A stretch of DNA of 64,000 nucleotides from Methylotenera_A sp049687015 (GTDB lineage: Bacteria > Pseudomonadota > Gammaproteobacteria > Burkholderiales > Methylophilaceae), in contig JBAVIP010000004.1 of NCBI GenBank assembly GCA_049687015.1, forward strand, positions 12,194-76,193, read 5' to 3'. The position numbers and the translations under genes were made by a program. Of this stretch, positions 42,841-51,579 are shown one piece after another. Numbering within the stretch: the stretch's first letter is position 1; the number at the start of each line of letters is the position of its first letter. The notes under the pieces were generated by a model. It ran no database searches. It was not told the origin of the DNA and was given only the letters and a program-made list of their open reading frames with translations.

Positions 42841-44934
42841 ATGACAAATCCCAAGTATCTTGCGTTGTTTATATTGCTGGTCGCTGGTAGCACACAGCTG
42901 ACTGCTGCTGCAGAAGCAATTTCAGACGTAGCTGGTGAAAAGAGCGTTTGGCCGCAAATTGTAGCATCACAAAATTTATCTGAAGATGACTACATGGGTG
43001 AAGTGCCAAAAGTGCTCACAGTGTCCAGGCTTTCGCAATCATTAGCGGATACGCCTTCAGCAGTGACGGTGATTGGCCGCGAAACCATTCGTGCTTCAGG
43101 TATCGTTGATTTGCCAGAAATATTTCGCTTAGTGCCAGGTTTTTATGTGGGCACCAATGCAGGTTTTGTTTACAACACCAATCATGCCGTGAGTTATCAC
43201 GGCATGACGTCGGCTTACCCTGGTTCGATGCAGGTGATGATTAATGGACGCTCGGTTTACAGCCCATTGTTTGGCGGTGTAAATTGGAGCGAGCTGCCGC
43301 TAGCCATTGCAGATATTGAGCGCATCGAAATTACACGCGGGCCCAATGCGGCCAGTTATGGTGCAAATTCATTCTTTGGTGTGGTCAATATCATCACGCA
43401 GCATCCTAGCGACGTTGCTGGTAACAGCGTGATGGCCACGCATGGCGACGGCCGCAACGAAGCATTTTATCGGCATGCGGGCAAGCTGAACAATCTAAGC
43501 TATCGGTTCACAGCCGGATATCGTGAAGATGATGGTCTGGAAAATCGTAACGATTTCAAACGCACGCGCTTGTTGAATGCGCAAGCAGATTATCAGGTGA
43601 ACGAAAAAAACAATCTGGAGTTTGAGTTTGGTTTGGCAGATGGTGAGCGGGGCGAAGGCAATATCAACGAAGATGCCATCATATTTTTACCGCGCACAAA
43701 AGATATTTCCAATCATTATGGCTTAATACGCTGGCGTCACAACATTAGCGATACCAGTGATTTTTCGCTGCAAGGCTACCACAGTTATGATCGCTCGGAT
43801 GACGAAACGACATCAATCAATATCCGACCATTGCTTCCTGCGCGTTTCAGGCCATTTTTAGCTGTCAATCAGCTACATATTAAAAACGAAGTTGTTCAAG
43901 AACGCACCGATATAGAAGCGCAGCACACATTTTCAGTAGGTAACAATATCCGTGCAGTTTGGGGTGGTAGCATTAGGCAAGATAGCATGTATGCGCCTTA
44001 TTATCTGGCTTCCAGAAAAACAGATTATTTTGATTTGCAGCGCCTGTTCGGGCATGTGGAGTGGCGGTCATCTGAAAAGCTGACTTTTAATACCGGGGCC
44101 ATGCTAGAACACAATGATTTTACCGGCACAGATGTATCGCCGCGCGCTAGCATCAATTTTAAACCGAATCCGAACCATACCTTTAGGCTGGGTATTTCAT
44201 CTGCGCTGCGCACCCCAAATTATCTTGAAGAAAAATTCCAGGATAGGCTAGTGATTCCGACAACGCTTCCTACCCCCAATGCGTTAGTTGTTCAATTCAG
44301 GGCGAATAAGGGTAATGTTAATCCGGAGCAGATTATTTCGCGCGAGCTGGGCTATATGGGGAAAATTGGTGGCTTGCAGCTTGATATGCGGTTATTTAGC
44401 GATCGCTATAATGACGTGATTCGCTTTAGGCCACGCACGATTCCCACTCCACCGAATACTCTTTTATTGAACGGCCCGCTTGATATAGACATTAATTCCA
44501 GCTTAAACGAAGGGAGCGCAGCGGTAGAGGGCATTGAGTGGCAAGCCAATTGGCAACTTAGCAGCAATACAAAATTTTTGTTCAATCATGCCTATGTTCA
44601 TATACGTGAAACGCAGGATGGGTTAAAACGTAATTTTATCGACTCAGCCCCTAGCAACACTGTTAGCGCATTGGTGACGCACAAGTTTGACCAGAATTGG
44701 GATGCTAGTTTCGCATATTATCAAATAAGTAAAGTGACCCAGTTGGGGGATGGCGATCCTGTGGATTTAATAAGAAAATGTGATGTTAGATTGGCGCGCA
44801 AATTTAACAGTGGGCCATGGAACGGCGAAGTGTCGGCAGTAGTCGAAAATTTGTTTAACAACCATTATCAGGAATTTGCCGATTACAACACGCTGAAAAG
44901 GCGTGCTCGCATTAATTTAAGACTGGATTTTTAG
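42841..44934 (+). CDS. TonB-dependent outer-membrane receptor
   Basis: 697 residues. After the signal peptide (cleavage about LTAAAEA) a TonB-box-like VPKVLTVSR precedes the plug domain (DTPSAVTVIGRETIRASGIV; LPEIFRLVPGFYVG; MQVMINGRSVYSPLFGGVNW; IERIEITRGPNAASYGANSF). The 22-strand barrel ends in RRARINLRLDF with terminal Phe. No N-terminal signalling extension. Ligand unknown. An AAGGA ribosome site supports ATG 42841. The next two genes (periplasmic binding protein, GGDEF-EAL) follow closely, so this receptor may feed or accompany a signalling pathway. Confidence 0.9.
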   Translation: MTNPKYLALFILLVAGSTQLTAAAEAISDVAGEKSVWPQIVASQNLSEDDYMGEVPKVLTVSRLSQSLADTPSAVTVIGRETIRASGIVDLPEIFRLVPGFYVGTNAGFVYNTNHAVSYHGMTSAYPGSMQVMINGRSVYSPLFGGVNWSELPLAIADIERIEITRGPNAASYGANSFFGVVNIITQHPSDVAGNSVMATHGDGRNEAFYRHAGKLNNLSYRFTAGYREDDGLENRNDFKRTRLLNAQADYQVNEKNNLEFEFGLADGERGEGNINEDAIIFLPRTKDISNHYGLIRWRHNISDTSDFSLQGYHSYDRSDDETTSINIRPLLPARFRPFLAVNQLHIKNEVVQERTDIEAQHTFSVGNNIRAVWGGSIRQDSMYAPYYLASRKTDYFDLQRLFGHVEWRSSEKLTFNTGAMLEHNDFTGTDVSPRASINFKPNPNHTFRLGISSALRTPNYLEEKFQDRLVIPTTLPTPNALVVQFRANKGNVNPEQIISRELGYMGKIGGLQLDMRLFSDRYNDVIRFRPRTIPTPPNTLLLNGPLDIDINSSLNEGSAAVEGIEWQANWQLSSNTKFLFNHAYVHIRETQDGLKRNFIDSAPSNTVSALVTHKFDQNWDASFAYYQISKVTQLGDGDPVDLIRKCDVRLARKFNSGPWNGEVSAVVENLFNNHYQEFADYNTLKRRARINLRLDF

Positions 44935-44986
44935 TTATTTTTTTAATTATTTTTAAATGTTGGCAGGAAGATTGAAGTAGCTTATT

Positions 44987-45949
44987 TTGTTAAGTAGCAC
45001 ATATAAAAATAAACAATTGGCGAAGGTTTTGGCGCTGCTAGCGTTAATGTCAGGCTTTTTTGTGCCAGTTTTGGCGTATGCTTATACTGGCATCACCTTT
45101 GTGATAAGTTCCCCTACGCAAGCAAATAAAGAGTTTATAGAAGACTTTAAAGAAGAGCTTATCAGCAGTAAAAATACCAATCTCCACGTTAAAATTATTG
45201 AGCTGCAAGAAACTGAAAAATTGGTAGTGGCAGAAAATAGCGAATTAGTCATTGCTTTAGGTGTTAAAGCGCTTGAAGCTTCCAGTAAATTGAAACACAC
45301 TACGCCTGTATTGGGTGTATTTACTCCATTGCCTACGTTTAATAGCTTGTTGCTGGCAAGTAAGCGTGATCTGGGTAACTTTAGTGCAATCGTGCTAGAT
45401 CAGCCCTATATGCGGCAAATGTCCCTTATAAAAACTGTTCTTCCTGATGTTAAAAATCTAGGTATATTGCTGGGTTCAACTTCATCCCAGTACGGCGAGC
45501 TTTTAAAAGACGTAGGTGAAAAAAGTACATTTAACATTTTAGAAGAAAATATCAATCAAGAATCAGATTTGATTCCTAAGCTAAAAAAAGTGCTGGATTC
45601 AACTGATGCCTTGATGGCGATTCCTGATCCGCTTATTTACAACCGCGAAACTGCTCAGCCTATTCTATTAACCAGCTATCGGCATCAAAAGCCTGTGTTT
45701 GGTTATTCTCAATCGTATGTGCGTGCCGGCGCGTTGGCTGCAGTGTATAGCAGTACCAAGCAGCTGGCACAGCAGGCAGCAGAAATTGCAGTTAAATCGC
45801 AACAAGCCCCAGGTTTATTGCCGCCACCGCAAACACCTAAATATTTTTCAGTGATGGTGAATTATCAAGTAGCACGTTCGCTGAATATTCAATTAGCGGA
45901 TGAAGATTCGTTATACAAAAAATTGCTTGAGTTAGAAACCGTACAATGA
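44987..45949 (+). CDS. Periplasmic substrate-binding protein (ABC_sub_bind / TrpX-like)
   Basis: 320 residues with a signal peptide (cleavage near VPVLAYA) and the layout of the ABC_sub_bind family: ELVIALGVKALEASSK, TPVLGVFTP, LIKTVLPDVKNLGILLGSTS, DSTDALMAIPDPLIYNRETA, KPVFGYSQSYVRAGALAAVY. No ABC permease or ATPase gene is adjacent, so it is unlikely to serve import alone. Its stop overlaps the start of the GGDEF-EAL gene (ATGA), pointing to a sensory partnership. TTG start with a weak ribosome site; TTG at 45017 is an alternative. Confidence 0.85.
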   Translation: MLSSTYKNKQLAKVLALLALMSGFFVPVLAYAYTGITFVISSPTQANKEFIEDFKEELISSKNTNLHVKIIELQETEKLVVAENSELVIALGVKALEASSKLKHTTPVLGVFTPLPTFNSLLLASKRDLGNFSAIVLDQPYMRQMSLIKTVLPDVKNLGILLGSTSSQYGELLKDVGEKSTFNILEENINQESDLIPKLKKVLDSTDALMAIPDPLIYNRETAQPILLTSYRHQKPVFGYSQSYVRAGALAAVYSSTKQLAQQAAEIAVKSQQAPGLLPPPQTPKYFSVMVNYQVARSLNIQLADEDSLYKKLLELETVQ

Positions 45950-48051
45950 AAAATTTAGGCATTAAATCGAGAGTGGTCTTTTTGGGCACAATACCTGCAC
46001 TGCTATTTGCAATGATTCTAGCAGGCTATGCTATCACCAATGTTTTTGGAGTTTTGAATCAATCGCTAAATGACCGCGGGCGTATCATTGCTGCACAACT
46101 GGCGCCTGCTGCTGAATACGGCGTTATCTCAGCAAATACCCAAATATTACAAAGGTTAGTCCAGCAGGCACTCTCTAACGAACAAGATTTAAGAACGGTG
46201 TTGATAGTAGATAATCAAAATCGGGTGTTAGCCCTAAGCGGACGAGATATACCAAAAGAATTAATTGAAAAATTAACTAAAGAGGATCTTCGTGAACTCA
46301 GGCTGAATAGCAGCATAATTTTTACATCACCCATATACCGGAGTCTGGTAGAAATCGAAGATTTTAGTAGCTTGTATGAAAACGATAAAACTATTAAAAA
46401 AGAGAATTCTCAGTCAGTAATTGGTCAGGTATATGTAGAGTTAAGCAACCTGACTTTACAAAATATTAAGCAAGATTTAATTACAAAAATGTTAATGATA
46501 GGCTTATTTGGCTTGGTGTTGAGCGCTTTGATTGCATGGTGGATTGGCCGGAATATTACCAAGCCAATACAAGAAATTGCCTATGCGGTGAATAAAGTCG
46601 GGGAGGGTGTTTTTGCGCATACCATCACTGAAAATTCAAGCGGAGAATTAAAAACCTTACAAAAAGGCTTTAATTCAATGTCCACCAGCCTGAAATATGC
46701 CTACGATTTGATGCAGGATAAAATTAATGACGCCACTTCGATGTTGCGTCACCAGGCGCAGCATGATGATTTAACGGGCTTGATTAATCGCCGTGAGTTT
46801 GAAGTCAGGCTTGAGCGTAGCTTAAAAAGTGTGCATGAAAATGGTGCACAGCATGTGTTTTGCTATCTCGATTTAGATCAGTTTAAATTGGTCAATGATA
46901 CTTGTGGACACTCTGCTGGCGACGAATTACTTAGACAAATCAGTGCCCTGCTAGCCAACAGAATGCGTGACAGAGATACTTTGGCGCGTCTGGGCGGCGA
47001 TGAATTTGGTTTGTTGCTTGAAAATTGTAGTTTGGCAGATGCCAATCAAATCACTAATTCGCTGCTTAAGCTGGTAAGTGATTATCGTTTTATTTACGAA
47101 GACAAGATTTTTAATATTGGTGTGAGTATTGGTTTGGTGGTGATCAATTCCAGCTTCGAAAATGTCAGTGATATTATTCACGCAGCTGATATGGCCTGCT
47201 ACTCGGCCAAACAAGCTGGGCGCAATCAAAGCTTTTTGTTTAGCGAGGGCGATGTTGAGGTGACGCAACGTCGAAGCGCTGTGGAAGCAATTTCAGACAT
47301 TACAGATGAAATTGATGATGAGCAGTTTATACTGTATTGTCAGCCTATAGTGCCGCTTTCATCCGGCGTACCGCAACGGCATCATTACGAAGTGCTAATC
47401 AGAAAAGTTAATCTTGAAGGCATTATTCTCTTGCCTACAACTTTTATACCGTCTGCCGAGCGTTATCTTCTTATGCCCAATATCGATAGATGGGTCATTA
47501 AAAATACTTTTGCTACTTACCGGCATCTACTAGATATAAGCCAAGAAAAATGTGATTATGTATTTTCAATCAATTTATCAGGCACGTCACTTGGCGATAA
47601 AAGCCTGCTAGACTACATTCGTGAGCAGTTTGTCATATATTCGATTCCGCCGGAATCTATTTGTTTTGAAATTACCGAAACAGCAGCCATTGTCAATTTA
47701 AAAAATACAATTAATTTGTTTGCTGCGTTAAGAAAGATAGGTTGCAGCTTTGCGCTGGATGACTTTGGCAGCGGTATGTCGTCATTTATGTATTTGAAAA
47801 ATTTTGAGGTAGATTATCTTAAAATTGACGGTTCTTTTGTAAAAGATATGCACACCAATAAAATTGATCACGCTATGGTGCGCTCAATTCATAGCGTGGC
47901 AGAGGCCATGAACATTAAAACGGTAGCTGAGTTTGTTGAAAATGAGGCTATATTGAAAGAACTGAAAAACATTGGCGTGCACTATGGTCAGGGTATGTAC
48001 TTAGGCTCTCCATTACCAATCAAAAATTTGATTGAGAACTTCTCGGTATAA
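45946..48051 (+). CDS. Membrane-bound GGDEF-EAL protein (c-di-GMP turnover)
   Basis: 701 residues: membrane helix 1 (about 11-32), periplasmic sensor region (33-180), helix 2 (182-201), HAMP (202-255), GGDEF domain (about 270-430) and EAL domain (about 445-695). The cyclase motif GGDEF (350-354) is intact and is preceded by a correctly placed inhibitory site RDRD. The EAL domain keeps its key residues: Glu in YEVLIR, SINLSG, FEITETAA, LDDFGSG, LKIDGSF and YGQGMYLG. Both activities are therefore possible. It is coupled to the periplasmic binding protein gene by a four-base overlap, like NspS-MbaA systems in which a binding protein sets the output of a c-di-GMP enzyme. Confidence 0.92.
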   Translation: MKNLGIKSRVVFLGTIPALLFAMILAGYAITNVFGVLNQSLNDRGRIIAAQLAPAAEYGVISANTQILQRLVQQALSNEQDLRTVLIVDNQNRVLALSGRDIPKELIEKLTKEDLRELRLNSSIIFTSPIYRSLVEIEDFSSLYENDKTIKKENSQSVIGQVYVELSNLTLQNIKQDLITKMLMIGLFGLVLSALIAWWIGRNITKPIQEIAYAVNKVGEGVFAHTITENSSGELKTLQKGFNSMSTSLKYAYDLMQDKINDATSMLRHQAQHDDLTGLINRREFEVRLERSLKSVHENGAQHVFCYLDLDQFKLVNDTCGHSAGDELLRQISALLANRMRDRDTLARLGGDEFGLLLENCSLADANQITNSLLKLVSDYRFIYEDKIFNIGVSIGLVVINSSFENVSDIIHAADMACYSAKQAGRNQSFLFSEGDVEVTQRRSAVEAISDITDEIDDEQFILYCQPIVPLSSGVPQRHHYEVLIRKVNLEGIILLPTTFIPSAERYLLMPNIDRWVIKNTFATYRHLLDISQEKCDYVFSINLSGTSLGDKSLLDYIREQFVIYSIPPESICFEITETAAIVNLKNTINLFAALRKIGCSFALDDFGSGMSSFMYLKNFEVDYLKIDGSFVKDMHTNKIDHAMVRSIHSVAEAMNIKTVAEFVENEAILKELKNIGVHYGQGMYLGSPLPIKNLIENFSV

Positions 48052-48054
48052 TAT

Positions 48055-48074
48055 TTATAACATTAGTGTTATAA
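48055..48074 (+). terminator. Hairpin between the GGDEF-EAL gene and ruvB
   Basis: TTATAACA-TTAG-TGTTATAA: perfect 8-bp arms three bases after the GGDEF-EAL stop. AT-rich and without a clear T run, so a weak terminator at best. It may mark the boundary between the inserted genes and ruvB. Confidence 0.45.
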
Positions 48075-48103
48075 AGCCATAGTTTTAAAATAAACTCTTA
48101 AAT

Positions 48104-49141
48104 ATGATAGAAACAGACCGTCTCATAGCTCCTGCTGCAGAAAGTCCTCAAGAAGAGGCCATAGAGCGTGCGTTACGCCCGAAAGCGCTGGATGAGTACG
48201 TCGGGCAAGAAAAAGCCAGAAGCCAGCTGGAAATTTTTATCAATGCCGCGCGTGGCCGTAATGAGGCGCTGGATCATGTGCTTCTGTTTGGTCCGCCAGG
48301 CTTGGGCAAGACGACGCTGGCGCATATTATTGCGCGCGAAATGGGCGTGAATCTGCGCCAAACCTCCGGCCCGGTGTTAGAGCGGGCGGGTGATCTGGCG
48401 GCCCTGCTCACCAATTTAGAGCCCAACGATGTTTTATTTATCGATGAAATTCACCGTTTATCGCCAGTAGTAGAAGAGATTTTGTATCCAGCAATGGAAG
48501 ATTATCGCCTCGACATTATGATTGGTGAAGGACCAGCCGCCAGGTCGGTTAGACTGGATTTGCCGCCGTTTACCTTGATTGGCGCGACCACGCGCGCGGG
48601 GATGCTTACTAACCCACTTAGGGATAGGTTTGGCATCGTGTCGCGGCTGGAATTTTATACCACTGAAGAGCTGGGGCGCATCGTGCATCGTAGCGCGGGC
48701 TTGCTGGAGGTGGAAATTACCGAATCAGGTGCCTTGGAAGTCGCTAAACGTTCGCGTGGCACGCCGCGTATTTCTAATCGATTGTTGCGCCGCGTGCGTG
48801 ATTACGCCCAGGTAAAAGCAGACGGCGTGGTGAGCTCGGAAATTGCCGATGCCGCTTTAAAAATGCTGGATGTGGATAATCTGGGATTCGATGTGATGGA
48901 TCGAAAATTACTGCAGGCAGTGCTGGAGAAATTTGGCGGTGGCCCTGTAGGTTTGGATAATTTGGCCGCGGCGATTGGCGAAGAGCGCGACACCATTGAA
49001 GACGTGCTGGAGCCCTACCTGATTCAGCAAGGTTATCTGATGCGCACACCGCGCGGACGCGTGGCGACCAGCCTGGCGTATCAGCACTTTGGCCTGCAAG
49101 CACCTAAAACATTGGTTACAGGTGAAATTTGGCAGCAGTGA
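48104..49141 (+). CDS. ruvB: Holliday junction helicase subunit RuvB
   Basis: 345-residue AAA+ motor that drives branch migration with RuvA. Seen: the N-terminal RPKALDEYVGQEKARSQLEI, Walker A GPPGLGKTTLAH, Walker B VLFIDEIHRL, sensor 1 GATTRAG, sensor 2 RGTPRISNRLLRRVRD and the winged-helix domain ending YLMRTPRGRVAT. It is separated from ruvA by four unrelated genes but keeps its usual link to ybgC-tol downstream, overlapping ybgC by four bases (GTGA). Confidence 0.96.
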   Translation: MIETDRLIAPAAESPQEEAIERALRPKALDEYVGQEKARSQLEIFINAARGRNEALDHVLLFGPPGLGKTTLAHIIAREMGVNLRQTSGPVLERAGDLAALLTNLEPNDVLFIDEIHRLSPVVEEILYPAMEDYRLDIMIGEGPAARSVRLDLPPFTLIGATTRAGMLTNPLRDRFGIVSRLEFYTTEELGRIVHRSAGLLEVEITESGALEVAKRSRGTPRISNRLLRRVRDYAQVKADGVVSSEIADAALKMLDVDNLGFDVMDRKLLQAVLEKFGGGPVGLDNLAAAIGEERDTIEDVLEPYLIQQGYLMRTPRGRVATSLAYQHFGLQAPKTLVTGEIWQQ

Positions 49142-49548
49142 GTCATTTCGATTGGCAAGTCCGGGTGTACTATGAGGATACCGACGGCGGCGGCGTGGTT
49201 TACCACTCAAACTATTTGAACTTTATGGAGCGGGCACGCACCGAGTGGTTGCGCCATTTAGGTTTTGAGCAGACCTGCCTAAGAGATGAGCATAATACTA
49301 TTTTTGTGGTGCATAGCATGCAGATTGTCTTTAAAAAACCTGCAAAATTTAATGATTTGCTCACAATTACCAGCCAATTGGCAGAAATTGGTCGCGGCAG
49401 TTTTGAATTTTTGCAAAAAATCACAATCAACCAACAAATCTTAGTAGAAGCGCAAGTGAAAGTAGCTTGTGTTGATACGATTAGCTTTAAACCCGTGGCT
49501 ATACCAGAACAACTTAAAGCCCAATTAATAAACTATAAAACGGAGTAA
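49138..49548 (+). CDS. ybgC: Tol-Pal system-associated acyl-CoA thioesterase
   Basis: Hot-dog fold thioesterase of 136 residues. The signature RVYYEDTDGGGVVYHSNYLN contains the catalytic Asp. It hydrolyses acyl-CoA or acyl-ACP thioesters and is linked to the tol-pal cluster in most proteobacteria. GTG at 49138 overlaps the ruvB stop; an in-frame TTG at 49129 is an alternative, but its AGGTGA ribosome site would be too close. tolQ begins after two bases. Confidence 0.92.
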   Translation: MSHFDWQVRVYYEDTDGGGVVYHSNYLNFMERARTEWLRHLGFEQTCLRDEHNTIFVVHSMQIVFKKPAKFNDLLTITSQLAEIGRGSFEFLQKITINQQILVEAQVKVACVDTISFKPVAIPEQLKAQLINYKTE

Positions 49549-49550
49549 AT

Positions 49551-50225
49551 ATGACCGTAGCCAATGACATGTCTTTATTCACATTAATTTCAGGCGCCAG
49601 CTTGCCGGTGCAGGCGGTAATGGTGATTTTGCTTATTACGTCGTTATTTTCCTGGTGGTACATTTTTATTAAAGTGGCGACCATCAAGCGCGCGGAGAAA
49701 GAATCTGAAGCATTTGAAAATGCGTTTTGGTCAGGCGGTGATTTAAATAAGTTATATGATGGCGTTACCGCTGGACGCCGCAAACCACAGGGCATGGCGA
49801 GCATATTTGAAGCAGGGTTTAAAGAATTTATCCGCCATAAACAGCAGCCTAGAATGGAGGTGAGCGACGTTATGGAAGGCTCTCGCCGTGCCATGCGCGC
49901 GGCTTACAACCGTGAGCTGGATGACCTGGACGCGCACTTGCCGTTTCTGGCATCGGTTGGTTCGGTAAGCCCGTATATCGGTCTGTTTGGCACGGTATGG
50001 GGCATTATGAACGCGTTCAGAGGCTTGTCTAACGTAGCACAAGCCACGCTTAGTCAAGTCGCCCCGGGCATTGCTGAGGCGCTTGTGGCAACGGCCATCG
50101 GCTTGTTTGCGGCGATTCCTGCCGTGATTGCCTATAACCGCTTTGCTTCAAGCGTGGATAGGCTTTCTGTGCGTTATGAAAGCTTTATGGAAGAGTTCAC
50201 CAACATTCTGCAAAGAAAGAGCTAA
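49551..50225 (+). CDS. tolQ: Tol-Pal system protein TolQ
   Basis: 224-residue inner-membrane proton-channel subunit (MotA/TolQ/ExbB family). Three membrane helices are visible: about 15-38 (LPVQAVMVILLITSLFSWWY), around 138-158 (GLFGTVWGIMNAFRG region) and 168-193 (GIAEALVATAIGLFAAIPAV). With TolR it uses the proton gradient to energise TolA during envelope constriction. Three bases separate it from tolR. Confidence 0.95.
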   Translation: MTVANDMSLFTLISGASLPVQAVMVILLITSLFSWWYIFIKVATIKRAEKESEAFENAFWSGGDLNKLYDGVTAGRRKPQGMASIFEAGFKEFIRHKQQPRMEVSDVMEGSRRAMRAAYNRELDDLDAHLPFLASVGSVSPYIGLFGTVWGIMNAFRGLSNVAQATLSQVAPGIAEALVATAIGLFAAIPAVIAYNRFASSVDRLSVRYESFMEEFTNILQRKS

Positions 50226-50228
50226 ATC

Positions 50229-50621
50229 ATGGCGCGCACTCGCAAACGCCGCATGATGAACCAGATTAACGTCGTACCCTATATAGACGTGACTTTGGTG
50301 CTGCTGGTGATTTTTATGGTTACCGCGCCGATGACCAATCCTGGTGTGGTCGATTTGCCCAAAGTCGGCCAAGCGCTTAAGCAAACTGGCGCGCCAATTG
50401 TGGTTACTGTTCAAAAAGATGGTACGGCTGAAATTGAGGGCAAAAAATTACCGCGCGACCAACTCTTGTTTGAAATTAAAAAGCAGCTTAAAAAAGCGCC
50501 GCGTGCGGTGGTTGTAGCGGCGGATGAAAAAACCCAATACGGCAAAGTGATCGAAGTGATGGATTTGCTCAAGCAAGCTAAAGTGGACAAAGTTGGCTTA
50601 TTGTTCAAACCTGCACCATAA
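50229..50621 (+). CDS. tolR: Tol-Pal system protein TolR
   Basis: 130-residue ExbD/TolR family protein. A short basic cytoplasmic start (RKRRMMNQINVVPYIDVTLV) runs into one membrane helix carrying the essential Asp (YIDVTLVLLVIFMV), then a periplasmic domain (GTAEIEGKKLPRDQLLFEIK; ADEKTQYGKVIEVMDLLKQA). It couples proton flow through TolQ to TolA. Confidence 0.95.
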   Translation: MARTRKRRMMNQINVVPYIDVTLVLLVIFMVTAPMTNPGVVDLPKVGQALKQTGAPIVVTVQKDGTAEIEGKKLPRDQLLFEIKKQLKKAPRAVVVAADEKTQYGKVIEVMDLLKQAKVDKVGLLFKPAP

Positions 50622-50627
50622 GCGTAT

Positions 50628-51452
50628 ATGATTAGAAAGCACGAAAATTCAGATTCATGGAAAGCTGGTATTTATGCTATTGCTGTCCATTTGGCATTGC
50701 TGGCGGGCATGTTGATCTCGTTTAACTGGAAGGCTGCGCATCCTGTGCTGAATGTGACAGAAGTTGAGTTGTGGGATAAGCTGCCAAGTACACCCCCCGT
50801 GATTAAAGAACCACCAAAACCAGAGGAGCCTAAGGCGGTAATAGAGCCAAAACCAGAAGAGCCCAAGCCTGTGGTAGAGGAAAAACCGAAACCGGAAGAG
50901 CCGAAAGTTGATATCGAGCTTGAGAAAAAGAAAAAAGAACTTGAGCAAAAAGAGTTAGCACAAAAACAAAAAGAGCTTGATGAACAGCGTAAAAAAGAGG
51001 CTTTAGAAAAAATTAAACAAGACACTCGTGCAGAAATTGAGCGAGAGAAAAAGGCGGAAGAGAAGCAAGCAAAATTAGAAAGAGACAAGGCATTGCGTAA
51101 GTTAAAAGAGGATATGCTCAATGACAATGGTGCGGATGATGCGAAAGCGGCCAGCGCAGCCAATGCGAGTTTAATCGGTGAATATACCGAGAAAATTAAA
51201 GCGAAAATTCGTGGCAATGTGAATAAAACCCTTTGCGGCGACGGTAATCCGGAATTAAGGTTTGAGATTAGCGTGCTGCCTACGGGACAGCTAAGCGGAA
51301 GTCCTAAAATAGTGAAGTCTAGTGAAATATCCGCTTGCGATGAGGCTGTAGAGCGCGCCATTATTGCCTCTGAGCCATTGCCGTTGCCTGATGACCCTAG
51401 CTTGAAATCACAATTTAAAAATTTAAAACTTAAATTTAGACCTAATGATTAG
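50628..51452 (+). CDS. tolA: Tol-Pal system protein TolA
   Basis: 274 residues: one N-terminal membrane helix (about 14-32), a Pro/Glu/Lys linker (EPPKPEEPKAVIEPKPEEPK), a long charged helix (about 95-165) and a C-terminal TolA domain with paired Cys (LCGDGNPELRF ... SACDEAVERAI). It spans the periplasm and contacts Pal and TolB at the outer membrane. Its helical part is shorter than in E. coli TolA (421 residues), as is usual in betaproteobacteria. Confidence 0.93.
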   Translation: MIRKHENSDSWKAGIYAIAVHLALLAGMLISFNWKAAHPVLNVTEVELWDKLPSTPPVIKEPPKPEEPKAVIEPKPEEPKPVVEEKPKPEEPKVDIELEKKKKELEQKELAQKQKELDEQRKKEALEKIKQDTRAEIEREKKAEEKQAKLERDKALRKLKEDMLNDNGADDAKAASAANASLIGEYTEKIKAKIRGNVNKTLCGDGNPELRFEISVLPTGQLSGSPKIVKSSEISACDEAVERAIIASEPLPLPDDPSLKSQFKNLKLKFRPND

Positions 51453-51579
51453 TTTTTTAAGGGTAATCAGGATGTAAATAAAGCGTAAAAGTTGTAATAA
51501 AGTGTAAATCGTGTGGCATCAAGGCGTGTTTGCAGTAAAATTTAAATGAACTTTTAAGAATATAAGATACTAATAGCTT

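Noticed and set aside
47386..47400. Degenerate EAL domain because the motif reads EVL rather than EAL
   Set aside because: The metal-binding Glu is kept and the middle position varies in active enzymes; other catalytic motifs are present.
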